64,000 bases of DNA, taken from assembly GCA_047974375.1 (NCBI GenBank), contig JBKECF010000078.1:24838-88837 (forward strand), in the 5' to 3' direction. A program made the position numbers and the translations under genes. Below are positions 25,839 through 34,106 of the stretch, piece by piece (position 1 is the first letter of the stretch; every line of letters begins with the position of its first letter). The DNA is from JBKECF01 sp047974375. Its GTDB lineage: Bacteria; Bacillota; Clostridia; Lachnospirales; CAMZNU01. The notes beneath the pieces were generated by a model. That model searched no databases. It was not told where the DNA came from and worked only from the letters and a program-made list of their open reading frames with translations.

Positions 25839-27257
25839 ATGAAAAAGTTTGATACTAAAGTACAATATCTTAAGTATAAAGTTTTGCGAGAAACAGCAAG
25901 GTTGGAATGGTCTGGTGAGTTACTTAATAAAATTTTAGACGTGCCTGAAAGCATTATTCCAGGAAATGAAGCGACAATACGTTGTTGTGTCTATAAGGAA
26001 AGGGCAATTGTTAAAGAGCGTATAAAAATGGCCATGGGTGGCGATAAAAGTAATCCAAATGTTATAGAAGTAATAAAAGACGCTTGCGATGAATGTCCCA
26101 TGGGTGGATTTGAAGTAACAGGAGCCTGCCGTGGTTGTCTTGCCAACAGGTGTGAAGATGTTTGCCGTAAAGGTGCAATAACTTTCGACAGACACCATGT
26201 GGCACATATTGACAAAAGCAAATGTGTAGAATGTGGACTTTGTACAAAGGTTTGCCCTTATAGTGCTATTATAAAAAATAAACGCCCTTGCGAAAATGCT
26301 TGTAAAATAGATGCTATAACTATGGACGATAATTATGTAGCCAAAATTGACAATGACAAATGTATTGCCTGTGGTGCTTGTGTCTATCAATGCCCATGGG
26401 GTGCAATTATGGATAAGTCCTATATTTTAGATACTATAGATATTATTAAAAAAAGTATAACTAATGGAAATAAAGTATATGCCATAGTAGCCCCATCAAT
26501 ATCTAGTCAATTTACTTATGCTAAACTTGGTCAAGTAATAAGTGGTATAAAAAGTTTTGGTTTTTATACTGTTGTAGAAGCGGCATTAGGTGCAGATATG
26601 GTTGCAAACGAGGAAAGCAAGGAGTTATACGAAAAGAAATTTTTAACAAGTTCTTGCTGTCCAGCTTTTGTAGATTACGTAGAAAAATTTTATCCCGATA
26701 TGAAAAAACATGTATCTCATAATTTATCTCCGATGGCAACGATTTCTAAATACATAAAAGATAGTGACCTAAAGGCAAAAGTTGTATTTATAGGTCCATG
26801 TACAGCTAAAAAAATAGAGTTCCAAAAGCCGGAAGTTAAACCATATGTAGATTGTGTAATTACTTTTGAAGAGCTTCAAGCTCTTTTTGATAGCCGTGAC
26901 ATAAATTTAAATGAATTAGAAGAAGATGTTTTAGACAATGCATCGTACTTCGGAAGGATTTTCGCCAGAAGTGGTGGCCTCTCCGACGCTGTAGCCCAAG
27001 GCTTAAAAGAAAATAATATGGAAAATTTCGACTTAAAACCTTTGCCTTGCGATGGCATAGATGCTTGTAAAGTGGCACTTATGAAGAAAAATAAAAATGT
27101 ATTAGTGGAAAACTTTATAGAGGGAATGGCTTGCATAGACGGTTGTATTGGTGGTGCAGGTTGTTTAACCCACGGAATTAAAAGCAAAAAACAAGTAGAC
27201 GCTTATGGAAAAGAGGCTTTGGAAAAAAATATTTCCGATGCTATTTCTGTTTTGTAG
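25839..27257 (+). CDS. [FeFe] hydrogenase, group B-like, monomeric with ferredoxin domains
   Basis: 472 residues. Cys-rich N-terminal part CDECPMGGFEVTGACRGC, then two 4Fe-4S motifs (CVECGLCTKVCP and CIACGACVYQCP). The H-cluster motifs are complete: TSCCPAF, GPCTAKKIE, and MACIDGCIGGAGC. Unlike the PAS protein upstream it keeps the normal active-site cysteines, so it is probably a real H2-evolving or H2-consuming enzyme using ferredoxin. GTGAGGGAAT precedes ATG. It closes the redox block and is followed by a strong bidirectional terminator. No maturases (HydE/F/G) are in the window. Confidence 0.92.
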   Translation: MKKFDTKVQYLKYKVLRETARLEWSGELLNKILDVPESIIPGNEATIRCCVYKERAIVKERIKMAMGGDKSNPNVIEVIKDACDECPMGGFEVTGACRGCLANRCEDVCRKGAITFDRHHVAHIDKSKCVECGLCTKVCPYSAIIKNKRPCENACKIDAITMDDNYVAKIDNDKCIACGACVYQCPWGAIMDKSYILDTIDIIKKSITNGNKVYAIVAPSISSQFTYAKLGQVISGIKSFGFYTVVEAALGADMVANEESKELYEKKFLTSSCCPAFVDYVEKFYPDMKKHVSHNLSPMATISKYIKDSDLKAKVVFIGPCTAKKIEFQKPEVKPYVDCVITFEELQALFDSRDINLNELEEDVLDNASYFGRIFARSGGLSDAVAQGLKENNMENFDLKPLPCDGIDACKVALMKKNKNVLVENFIEGMACIDGCIGGAGCLTHGIKSKKQVDAYGKEALEKNISDAISVL

Positions 27258-27263
27258 TACGTA

Positions 27264-27301
27264 AAAGGGCATAATTTTCAAAATTGAAAATTATGCCCTT
27301 T
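27264..27301. terminator. Bidirectional terminator between hydrogenase and DUF2922 gene
   Basis: Perfect 16-bp stem AAAGGGCATAATTTTC (27264-27279) and GAAAATTATGCCCTTT (27286-27301) with a 6-nt loop, T-rich on exit on the plus strand and close to A/T tracts on the other. It serves the converging genes that end at 27257 (plus) and 27305 (minus). Confidence 0.85.
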
Positions 27302-27304
27302 CTT

Positions 27305-27490
27305 CTAGATTACTTCATAAGAAGTAACATTTTTGCTAGCAATTTTAATATTAGTAAAAGGATTAATAGATACGATGGCGTCCATTGCACTATTTACATC
27401 AGTTTGGTTTACTTTTTCCTTAACACCATTAAATTTTAAAATAAAGCCCTCTTTGTCTGTATTAAAGGTAAATTGTATATATGGTTTCAT
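27305..27490 (-). CDS. DUF2922-like small protein
   Basis: 61 residues, MKPYIQFTFNTDKEGFILKF to NVTSYEVI. The middle VNQTDVNSAMDAIVSINPF is the pattern of DUF2922, a short family of Firmicutes with no assigned function that often lies beside a DUF1659 gene; none is seen here. AGGAGGATTTT precedes ATG 27490. It shares its terminator with the opposite hydrogenase gene. Confidence 0.75.
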   Translation of the reverse strand: MKPYIQFTFNTDKEGFILKFNGVKEKVNQTDVNSAMDAIVSINPFTNIKIASKNVTSYEVI

Positions 27491-27633
27491 AAAATCCTCC
27501 TATTAAAGTACTATTTTTTCGTAAACTCTTTTTTCTATAAGGGCGAAATTCAAATACCCCACATATCAAATTAATTTTTGTTCTGACGAAGCTATAAAAT
27601 GTTTAAAGTTTGTTTCAAGTGAGGAGAAAAGAG

Positions 27634-28108
27634 ATGAAAGGTAGAGAAGATAAAAGGCAGAATGATTTATTTTATACATGTAGTTTAATTGAATACATTG
27701 GAAGAAAAACTAAAAACAAAGGTAACTTTGTTGTAAATAAACTTGGTAAGGAAAATATAGAAAAAATATATAATCTAGCCGATGTTTATCATTGCGAAAA
27801 TATAGAATATGTAAGCGATGAATTTATAAAGAAGTTAAACATTGATAAAGAAGTTAAACATTGATACAGGCACCTTTGATAATGTAAAAAATACAGTTTA
27901 TGCAATTCCAAGCTATTGGGATATAGGCAAGGTTTACAAATGTCTTGTATTAGGCGTATCCAAAGAGGAAGGAATAGAAATTGTATAAGCCCTAATAAAA
28001 GTCTATAGTTCATATGTAAGTGACAAAATTAATGATTAAAATAGCAGTTTTTATTATGATGCCTCACAAAATATTTTAAACGCCTATATATATGGCTATA
28101 TAGAATAG
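27634..28108 (+). pseudogene. Decayed small gene (DUF3791-like family) broken by a 19-bp tandem duplication and two stops
   Basis: ATG at 27634 with GTGAGGAG reads MKGREDKRQNDLFYTCSLIE through DVYHCENIEYVSDEFIKKLN, and then stops at 27862-27864. The cause is visible: AAAGAAGTTAAACATTGAT (27828-27846) is repeated at once (27847-27865). Removing one copy restores the frame: NIDTGTFDNVKNTVYAIPSY then WDIGKVYKCLVLGVSKEEGI. After that, stop codons occur at 27986-27988 and within KIND-stop-NSSFYYD, and the natural end is at 28108. The restored length is about 151 residues. I recognise the family from memory as a common uncharacterised Firmicutes protein; the name DUF3791-like is tentative. Confidence 0.8.
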
Positions 28109-28203
28109 TAAAATTTTACCTAAACCATGCCATTTTTATAACATTTATAAATTCAACTTTCATATAGTTTTAAATTAAAATGTAAAAATGCATAAAAAAA
28201 CTA

Positions 28204-28232
28204 TTGACAAGACATGAATACATTGATAATAT
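28204..28232 (+). promoter_or_regulatory. Sigma-A promoter of the ROK/GlcNAc operon
   Basis: TTGACA (28204-28209), a 17-bp spacer and TAATAT (28227-28232) form a near-consensus vegetative promoter. A perfect operator-like palindrome begins one base after the -10 box. The nearest downstream gene is the ROK regulator at 28355. Confidence 0.82.
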
Positions 28233-28255
28233 GTTAGTAAATAAAGTTTACTAAC
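28233..28255. promoter_or_regulatory. Operator palindrome for the ROK regulator
   Basis: Arms GTTAGTAAA and TTTACTAAC (9 bp, perfect) flank a 5-bp centre TAAAG. The TTAGTNNA-type arms resemble XylR/NagC-family operators. Its place directly after the -10 box suits a repressor that blocks transcription initiation, so autoregulation of the ROK operon is likely. Confidence 0.72.
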
Positions 28256-28261
28256 TTTATA

Positions 28262-28336
28262 GAATCGCGGGCAGACGCAAAGTTGGCTGCAGGCTCTAGC
28301 AATAAAGCACAGCTTTCGACCAGCTGAAAGCAAAAT
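28262..28336. repeat. Family C repeat module in the ROK leader (C1)
   Basis: The stretch GCTCTAGCAATAAAGCACAG then CTTTCGACCAGCTGAAAGC contains AGCAATAAAGCACAGCTTT (28298-28316), whose inverse AAAGCTTTGCTTTATTGCT (41792-41810) lies inside repeat B2. Short inverted repeats (CAGCTTTCgaccaGCTGAAAG) could fold in the mRNA leader. It looks like a mobile intergenic module, not a coding sequence. Confidence 0.55.
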
Positions 28337-28354
28337 TCTAAAGGGGGTGGCATA

Positions 28355-29452
28355 TTGAGTAAAACTCCACAAGCTACATTAAAAAAGAAAAATAAAATCT
28401 CTATACTTAAGGAAATTTTATACAATGGTGCCCTTTCTAAAGCAGAACTTGCCAGTACTCTTAATTCGACTAAAACTACAATATCTAAAAATGCAAATGA
28501 ATTAATAGAGGACAATCTTTTATTGGAAATAGGTAAAGGTACAAATTCAGTTGGCAAAAAAGGAACACTACTAGATATAAACCCTAGTTTGTTTCACTTT
28601 GTAGTTATTAGTTTATCTGGTAGCCAGTTCAATTTAAATATATACAATTTAAAAGACGAAATATTATATTCCGTTTCTTTGCCCCTACCTAATATAAACG
28701 AAGTAGAAAATATATTAGAAAAAACTATAACTAAATACAGCTCCTTCAATTTAATAACAACTGTTACTATGGCAATACCAGGGGTAGTTAAAAAAGGCAT
28801 AGTTGTTTCCAATAACGAAATTTATGTAAACATTTACAAAGTAATAAATGAATTTGCAATAAATAATAAATTAAAGCTACTAGTACACAATGACATAGAT
28901 TTACAAGCGGAATATTTATACGCAAACCATTTAAAAAGCCAAAATCACAACTTTATTTTAGTTGGCGCAACTTACGGCATAGGTTCTTCAATTTTCTATA
29001 AAGGGAAATTGCTTACAGGGTCTAATCACTTTGCTGGAGAAATAGCTTTTACAAACCCTAGGCTTATAAATGGTGAAATAGAAGACTTAGAAAAAAGATG
29101 TAGCATTGGAGGACTTCAAAAAAAATATTTTGAAAAATACAATGTGTTTCTTAAGTTAGAAGAATTAATAGAAGAAATAAAAGAGGGCGATGAATTTTTA
29201 AATAATTTAATTGACCAAATGATTGATGAACTAGCCATTATTATAGTAAATATGAGTTATATATTGGACATAAAAGAAATTTATTTGTCTGGTAATTTAT
29301 TCGATTTGCGTGACGATATAGTTCACAAAATTACCCAAAACATTTTAGACTTCACAAAAGGTGAGGCTAATGTTAAATATATTCCATTACACAACAAATG
29401 TATCGACGGTTCTTTACTTGTAATTAAGCGTGAGATACTAAAATTAGTTTAA
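28355..29452 (+). CDS. ROK-family transcriptional repressor (NagC/XylR type)
   Basis: 365 residues. An N-terminal winged helix (KISILKEILYNGALSKAELA; STKTTISKNANELIEDNLLL) precedes an actin-like ROK sugar domain (VGATYGIGSSIFYKGKLLTG; SNHFAGEIAF). The usual ROK zinc motif CxCGxxGC is reduced to CSIGGLQ, so metal binding is probably lost. It should sense GlcNAc, GlcNAc-6-P or a related sugar and control the transport/NagZ/NagB genes that follow. The start is TTG at 28355, with AAAGGGGGTGG at 28340-28350. A strong promoter and a matching palindrome precede it. Confidence 0.9.
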   Translation: MSKTPQATLKKKNKISILKEILYNGALSKAELASTLNSTKTTISKNANELIEDNLLLEIGKGTNSVGKKGTLLDINPSLFHFVVISLSGSQFNLNIYNLKDEILYSVSLPLPNINEVENILEKTITKYSSFNLITTVTMAIPGVVKKGIVVSNNEIYVNIYKVINEFAINNKLKLLVHNDIDLQAEYLYANHLKSQNHNFILVGATYGIGSSIFYKGKLLTGSNHFAGEIAFTNPRLINGEIEDLEKRCSIGGLQKKYFEKYNVFLKLEELIEEIKEGDEFLNNLIDQMIDELAIIIVNMSYILDIKEIYLSGNLFDLRDDIVHKITQNILDFTKGEANVKYIPLHNKCIDGSLLVIKREILKLV

Positions 29453-29474
29453 AGGGAGTTTTAGGAGGAAAATT

Positions 29475-30794
29475 ATGAAAAGATTATTAAGCACAATTTT
29501 AGCAACATCTTTACTTCTTACTGCAACAGCTTGCGGTAAAGGAGCAGAAGCAACACCTAGCGAAGTACCATCTGAAGATGTAGTGGCAAGCGAGGAAGTA
29601 CCAGCAGAAGAGGCGTCTGCAGGTGGGGTTACTTTAAATACTGTTTCTATGTTTGGTGGAACTGATCCAACAGGTGAATACTACCAAGCAATTATTTCAG
29701 ATTATGAAGCCGAAAGTGGCGTAAAAGTTGACGATGTTTCTTCTACTTCAGATGAAACTTGGAAAGCTTCTGTAGTCGCTGACTTCCAAGTTGGTAACGA
29801 GCCAGATGTTTTATTTTACTTTACAGGCGTAGACGCAGCATCACTTATTGAAACAGGTAAACTTGTAGATGTTGAAACTATCCGTGCTGAATACCCAGAA
29901 TACGGTGCAGACATAAAAGAATCTGCTATGGGCTTTATGGAAGAGCCGGACGGCAAAACTTATGCATTACCTATTCGTGGTTTCTGGGAAGGTTTATTTG
30001 TAAACAAAGATTTATTTGAAGCACAAGGTTTGGAATTACCTACAGATTGGGCAACTTTTGAAACAGCAGTAAAAGCTTTTGCAGAAACTGACATTGTACC
30101 AGTTGCTGTATCTTTTGCAGATGTACCTCATTACTGGATTGAGCATTTAATCCTTGCAGCTGGTGGTATTGACGAGCACAGAAAAACTTTAGACCCAGAA
30201 AAACCAGCTCCAGACTCATGGGTTGAAGGTTTAGATATATTAAAAGAATTAAACGACATGGGAGCTTTCTCTCCAGACGCAATTGCAACAAACAACGATG
30301 CAACTAGCCAATTATTTAGAGATAAAAAAGCAGCAATGTTAGTAGATGGTTCTTGGTTTGCAGGTGGTGTAACTGACCAAGAAAACACTACAGTAGTGCC
30401 TTTCCCATCTTACTTTACAGACCAAAAAGAGCCTAGCGACATAATCGGTGGTTTCTCTAATGGTTTCTACATAACTACAGCAGCTTGGGAAGATCCAGAA
30501 AAACGTGAAGCAGCAGTTAATTTTGTAATGAAAATGACTTCTAAAGAATCTATTGCTGAATTTGCTAAAGTTGGTGGCGCACCAGCAGCAGATATTGAAG
30601 TACCTGAAGGTTTAACACCATTACAAACAGCTGGAGCGGCTTTCTCTGGCGCAGCTAACGATATAGACATGCCTGTAGACTCTCGTTTAAATAAAGAAGC
30701 TTGGAACTACATTGTATCTAATGTTTCTAATATAGTTGATGGTTCTACAGATGCTAGAACTGTTTTAGACGAAGCAGCTAAATTTAATAAATAG
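29475..30794 (+). CDS. ABC sugar-binding lipoprotein (CUT1, MsmE/NgcE-like)
   Basis: 439 residues. Signal peptide MKRLLSTILATSLLLTATAC ends at the lipobox Cys, followed by a low-complexity acidic linker rich in Ser, Glu and Val. The mature part is a family-1 extracellular binding protein (TVSMFGGTDPTGEYYQAIIS; DVLFYFTGVDAASLIE; WEGLFVNKDLFEAQGLELPT). The adjacent NagZ and NagB suggest GlcNAc-containing oligosaccharides as ligand. GGAGGAAAATT precedes ATG. Its codons are unusually G/C-clean and uniform, suggesting high expression. A hairpin after the stop may lower expression of the permeases relative to it. Confidence 0.92.
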   Translation: MKRLLSTILATSLLLTATACGKGAEATPSEVPSEDVVASEEVPAEEASAGGVTLNTVSMFGGTDPTGEYYQAIISDYEAESGVKVDDVSSTSDETWKASVVADFQVGNEPDVLFYFTGVDAASLIETGKLVDVETIRAEYPEYGADIKESAMGFMEEPDGKTYALPIRGFWEGLFVNKDLFEAQGLELPTDWATFETAVKAFAETDIVPVAVSFADVPHYWIEHLILAAGGIDEHRKTLDPEKPAPDSWVEGLDILKELNDMGAFSPDAIATNNDATSQLFRDKKAAMLVDGSWFAGGVTDQENTTVVPFPSYFTDQKEPSDIIGGFSNGFYITTAAWEDPEKREAAVNFVMKMTSKESIAEFAKVGGAPAADIEVPEGLTPLQTAGAAFSGAANDIDMPVDSRLNKEAWNYIVSNVSNIVDGSTDARTVLDEAAKFNK

Positions 30795-30809
30795 TTTCAA
30801 TTTTGACTG

Positions 30810-30851
30810 AAATAAAGGGTTGCAGGAATTTTTTCCGACAGCCCTTTATTT
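30810..30851 (+). terminator. Attenuator-like hairpin between binding-protein and permease genes
   Basis: AAATAAAGGG (30810-30819) pairs with CCCTTTATTT (30842-30851), with an inner GGAA/TTCC stem. It sits in the 97-bp gap before the first permease. Such hairpins often keep binding protein in excess over permease. A comparable hairpin at 61712-61739 separates the same pair in the rhamnoside operon. Confidence 0.65.
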
Positions 30852-30891
30852 ATATAAATTGTGAATAATTTTTGTGAAAGTAGGTGAATAT

Positions 30892-31758
30892 ATGATATAT
30901 AAAAATAATAAGATTTTAGGACTTTTTTTATTACCAACTTTAGTCCTTGTGGTAGGTCTTTTGTACTATCCTTTTTTAGCGAATGTGAAAAATAGTTTCT
31001 TCGAAATGACTAGCTTTATAGATAAAAGTAGTTATTTTATAGGAGTAGAAAACTATAAATCCCTTTTTACAGATCCAATGTTTAGAACATCTTTAATAAA
31101 TACATTTAAATTAATGTTTTTAGTGGTTATATTTCAAGTTGGTATAGCCCTTTTATTGGCTGTTTTAGTAAATAATATTAAATTTGCAGCAGGGTTTTTC
31201 AGAATAGTTTATTTTTTCCCTATAGTAATATCGGCTACGGCTATAGGTTTAATGTTTACTTTGTTTTATGAATATAATTATGGAATGCTAAACCAGCTTT
31301 TAGTTTCCTTTGGCTTTGAAAAAACTGTATGGCTTTCTAAAGAAAATGCCTTTTTAATGGTAACTCTACCTGTAGTGTGGCAGTATGTGGGATTTTATTT
31401 CGTTTTAATACTTACTGGCATATCTGCCATATCTCGTGATATTTACGAAGCCTCAGAAATTGACGGAGCTGATGCTTTTCAAACTTTTAAATTTATAACT
31501 TTACCAATGTTAAGAACTACAATAAATGTTTGTATTATACTGGCTTTAACAGGTGCTTTAAAAGTTTTCGACTTATTATGGGTTATTGCTCCAAAAGGTG
31601 CGCCAGGGGGTTCTACGCATGTTTTAGGTACATATTTGTATAGCCAAACTTTCGAGGCTTACAATATTGACTACGGTGCAACTATAGCGGTATTTTTAGT
31701 TGTATTTGGTATAGTTATTTCCCAAATATCAAACTTTTTATTTAGAGATAGAGGTTAA
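30892..31758 (+). CDS. ABC sugar importer permease (MalF/MsmF type)
   Basis: 288 residues, six predicted membrane segments, first helix ILGLFLLPTLVLVVGLLYYP. The EAA loop is ISRDIYEASEIDGADAFQTF (about residues 183-202), followed by the usual KVFDLLWVIAPKGAPGGSTH region. It forms a heterodimeric channel with the next protein. The start 30892 was preferred over a GTG six codons upstream because GTAGGTGAATAT precedes it. Confidence 0.9.
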   Translation: MIYKNNKILGLFLLPTLVLVVGLLYYPFLANVKNSFFEMTSFIDKSSYFIGVENYKSLFTDPMFRTSLINTFKLMFLVVIFQVGIALLLAVLVNNIKFAAGFFRIVYFFPIVISATAIGLMFTLFYEYNYGMLNQLLVSFGFEKTVWLSKENAFLMVTLPVVWQYVGFYFVLILTGISAISRDIYEASEIDGADAFQTFKFITLPMLRTTINVCIILALTGALKVFDLLWVIAPKGAPGGSTHVLGTYLYSQTFEAYNIDYGATIAVFLVVFGIVISQISNFLFRDRG

Positions 31759-31773
31759 GGGAGGAGGTGCTTT

Positions 31774-32601
31774 ATGAAAAAAATAACTTTAGGCAAAGTA
31801 ATAATTTATACTTTATTAGTCTTCTGGGCTTTAACGACTATTTATCCATTTTTCTGGGTAATAAATAATTCTTTTAAAACATCAAATGAAATTTTAAGTA
31901 ATGCATTCAGCTTACCTGCAAACTTTACTGTGGAGAACTATACAAATGCTTTTAGTAACTTAGACATTGTACGCTCCTACATGAATAGTGTAATTATTTC
32001 TGGCAGCGTAACAGCAGTTGTTGTTTTACTAGCAACTATGAGTGCTTTTGCCATGACTAGATATAGCTTTAAAGGGAAAACCATTGTAAATATGCTTTTT
32101 TTAGGAAGTTTAATGATTCCGGCTTTCTCTACAATAATTCCCGTTTTCTCTATGATTGCAAAACTTGATTTAGTTAATCAACATATAGCAGTAATAGTAC
32201 CTCAAGTAGCTGGCAACCTATCTTTTGCCATAATTGTACTTATGGGATATATGAAAACTTTACCACTGGAATTAGAGGAAAATGCCTTTTTAGAAGGTTG
32301 CTCAGTTATGAAGATATATTCAAAAATAATTGTGCCCCTTTCAATTCCAACTATAGCATCTGTTGCTATTTTTACATTCCTATGGTCATATAACGATTTA
32401 TTTTTACAAATGATTATTTTAAGAAAGCAAGAAGTTATGCCAATTAGTGCATTACTACGTATGATTAGCTCCCAATTTGGTACGGACTTCGGTTTAATGG
32501 CATCTTCTGTTACTCTAGTAGTTGTACCAGTGTTGATTGTATATGTAGTGTTGCAAAAATATATTATTGAGGGTATGACAAGTGGCGCCTTGAAAGGTTA
32601 G
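31774..32601 (+). CDS. ABC sugar importer permease (MalG/MsmG type)
   Basis: 275 residues with the MalG-type EAA loop LPLELEENAFLEGCSVMKIY and the family ending MTSGALKG. GGAGGAGGTGCTTT precedes ATG. It is the partner of the permease at 30892-31758 and lies directly upstream of the NagZ-type gene. No ATPase gene is linked, so a shared MsmX/MsmK-like ATPase elsewhere is expected. Confidence 0.9.
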   Translation: MKKITLGKVIIYTLLVFWALTTIYPFFWVINNSFKTSNEILSNAFSLPANFTVENYTNAFSNLDIVRSYMNSVIISGSVTAVVVLLATMSAFAMTRYSFKGKTIVNMLFLGSLMIPAFSTIIPVFSMIAKLDLVNQHIAVIVPQVAGNLSFAIIVLMGYMKTLPLELEENAFLEGCSVMKIYSKIIVPLSIPTIASVAIFTFLWSYNDLFLQMIILRKQEVMPISALLRMISSQFGTDFGLMASSVTLVVVPVLIVYVVLQKYIIEGMTSGALKG

Positions 32602-32607
32602 GTTCAT

Positions 32608-34104
32608 ATGGATATTGAATTAAAGAAAAAAATCGGCCAAATGTTTTTATGTGGCTTTAATGATACAAAAATAAATGGTCATATTAAAAATTTAATTGAA
32701 AACTACTATCTAGGTAATGTTATACTTTTTTCTAGGAATTTAAAAACTGAAAACCAAGTTGTAGAATTAAATGCAGATTTAAAAAGAGCTATAGAAAATT
32801 CTACGAGTTACCCTCCTTTTATAGCTATAGACGAAGAAGGAGGCTCTGTATCTAGGCTTAGAAATGTTTATGGTGAGTTTTTGGGACACTATAGCATAGG
32901 TGCTTTAGGTGATGAAAAAGTTGCCTACAATTTAGGGAATAGCATAGGCTTTAAACTTAGAAACCTTGGCATAAATATGAACTTAGCTCCTGTGGCAGAT
33001 ATTAATTCCAACCCTGAAAATATTGGCATAGGTATTAGATCCTTTGGCAGTAATAAAAATTTAGTTAAAAACATGGTAATAGAAATGTATAAGGGCTACG
33101 AAAATAATCTTTTGCCAACTCTTAAACATTTCCCAGGATTAGGGGATGTGGCTGTGGATTCCCACCATGATTTGCCGATTTTAAAGAAAACTTTAGAAGA
33201 AATAGAAGATCAGGAGTTAGTACCATTTATTTATGGTATAGAAAATGGCGTTAAATCCATTATGGTTTCCCATATTATTTTTGACGCAATTGATGAAAAA
33301 TATCCTGCATCAATGTCTAATGCTGTTATTACGGGTTTACTTAAAGATAAATTAGGTTATAATGGTATTATAATGACAGATTGTTTTGAAATGGGGGCAA
33401 TTCAAAAGAATTATGGTACAAAGGAAGCTGTTATTATAGCTTTAAATGCTGGAATAGACATTTTTGATATTTCTCACACTGAAGAACTACAGGTAGAGGC
33501 AATTGAAGGTGTTTATGAGGCCGTGGAAAAAGGTATAATTCCAATAGAACGAATAAATGAGTCTTATGAGAAAATAGTAAAATTCAAAAAAATCTTTGGG
33601 AATAAAATGCAAGATGCACCAAGTTTTTCTTTAAAAGACGAGTATATAAAAGTTTTAAATACTAATGGTGTAAGGAATTGGGAAAGAAAAAATATAAAAA
33701 TAGGAAACACAATTGCTTTGGCTGTGAACCAATTTTCAAGCAATCCAGCAGAAGATGTTATAAACAATCCTATTAACATATCGGATATTTTTCCTAAAAA
33801 AACAAATATTGAAACAGTGGGATTTAACAAAGATTTAAATCAAGAAGACATAGCTTATTTAATAAACAGAGCAAGAGATAAAGAGAATGTATTGCTTTTT
33901 GTAGGGGATATGGATATATATAAAAACCAACATGAGCTTTATAAAAGCCTCGAGGGTAAAAATATATATTTATTTGATATGAGATTGAAAGTTGACAAAC
34001 TTCAATTTGAACCAAAGTTGTACTTTTCGGCATATTCATATACCAATGAAACGGTTGAAGTGTTGTGCGACTATTTAAAAGAGCTTTTGCAGAAAGGAAT
34101 ATAA
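32608..34104 (+). CDS. GH3 beta-N-acetylhexosaminidase (NagZ type)
   Basis: 498 residues. The NagZ signature is intact: KHFPGLGD (about 173-180), DSHHDLP with the catalytic His-Asp pair (about 184-190), and IIMTDCFEM with nucleophile Asp (about 258). It releases terminal beta-GlcNAc from chito-oligosaccharides or muropeptides. About 160 extra residues after the barrel form a poorly conserved second domain. There is no signal peptide, so the substrate must be imported. It follows the permease gene by 6 bp with a weak ribosome site (AAAGGTTAGG), suggesting translational coupling, and precedes nagB by 2 bp. Confidence 0.92.
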   Translation: MDIELKKKIGQMFLCGFNDTKINGHIKNLIENYYLGNVILFSRNLKTENQVVELNADLKRAIENSTSYPPFIAIDEEGGSVSRLRNVYGEFLGHYSIGALGDEKVAYNLGNSIGFKLRNLGINMNLAPVADINSNPENIGIGIRSFGSNKNLVKNMVIEMYKGYENNLLPTLKHFPGLGDVAVDSHHDLPILKKTLEEIEDQELVPFIYGIENGVKSIMVSHIIFDAIDEKYPASMSNAVITGLLKDKLGYNGIIMTDCFEMGAIQKNYGTKEAVIIALNAGIDIFDISHTEELQVEAIEGVYEAVEKGIIPIERINESYEKIVKFKKIFGNKMQDAPSFSLKDEYIKVLNTNGVRNWERKNIKIGNTIALAVNQFSSNPAEDVINNPINISDIFPKKTNIETVGFNKDLNQEDIAYLINRARDKENVLLFVGDMDIYKNQHELYKSLEGKNIYLFDMRLKVDKLQFEPKLYFSAYSYTNETVEVLCDYLKELLQKGI

Positions 34105-34106
34105 TT

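Noticed and set aside
25935..26390. A 151-residue minus-strand ORF opposite the second hydrogenase gene.
   Set aside because: It mirrors the Cys-rich ferredoxin region of a clearly real gene; no ribosome site.
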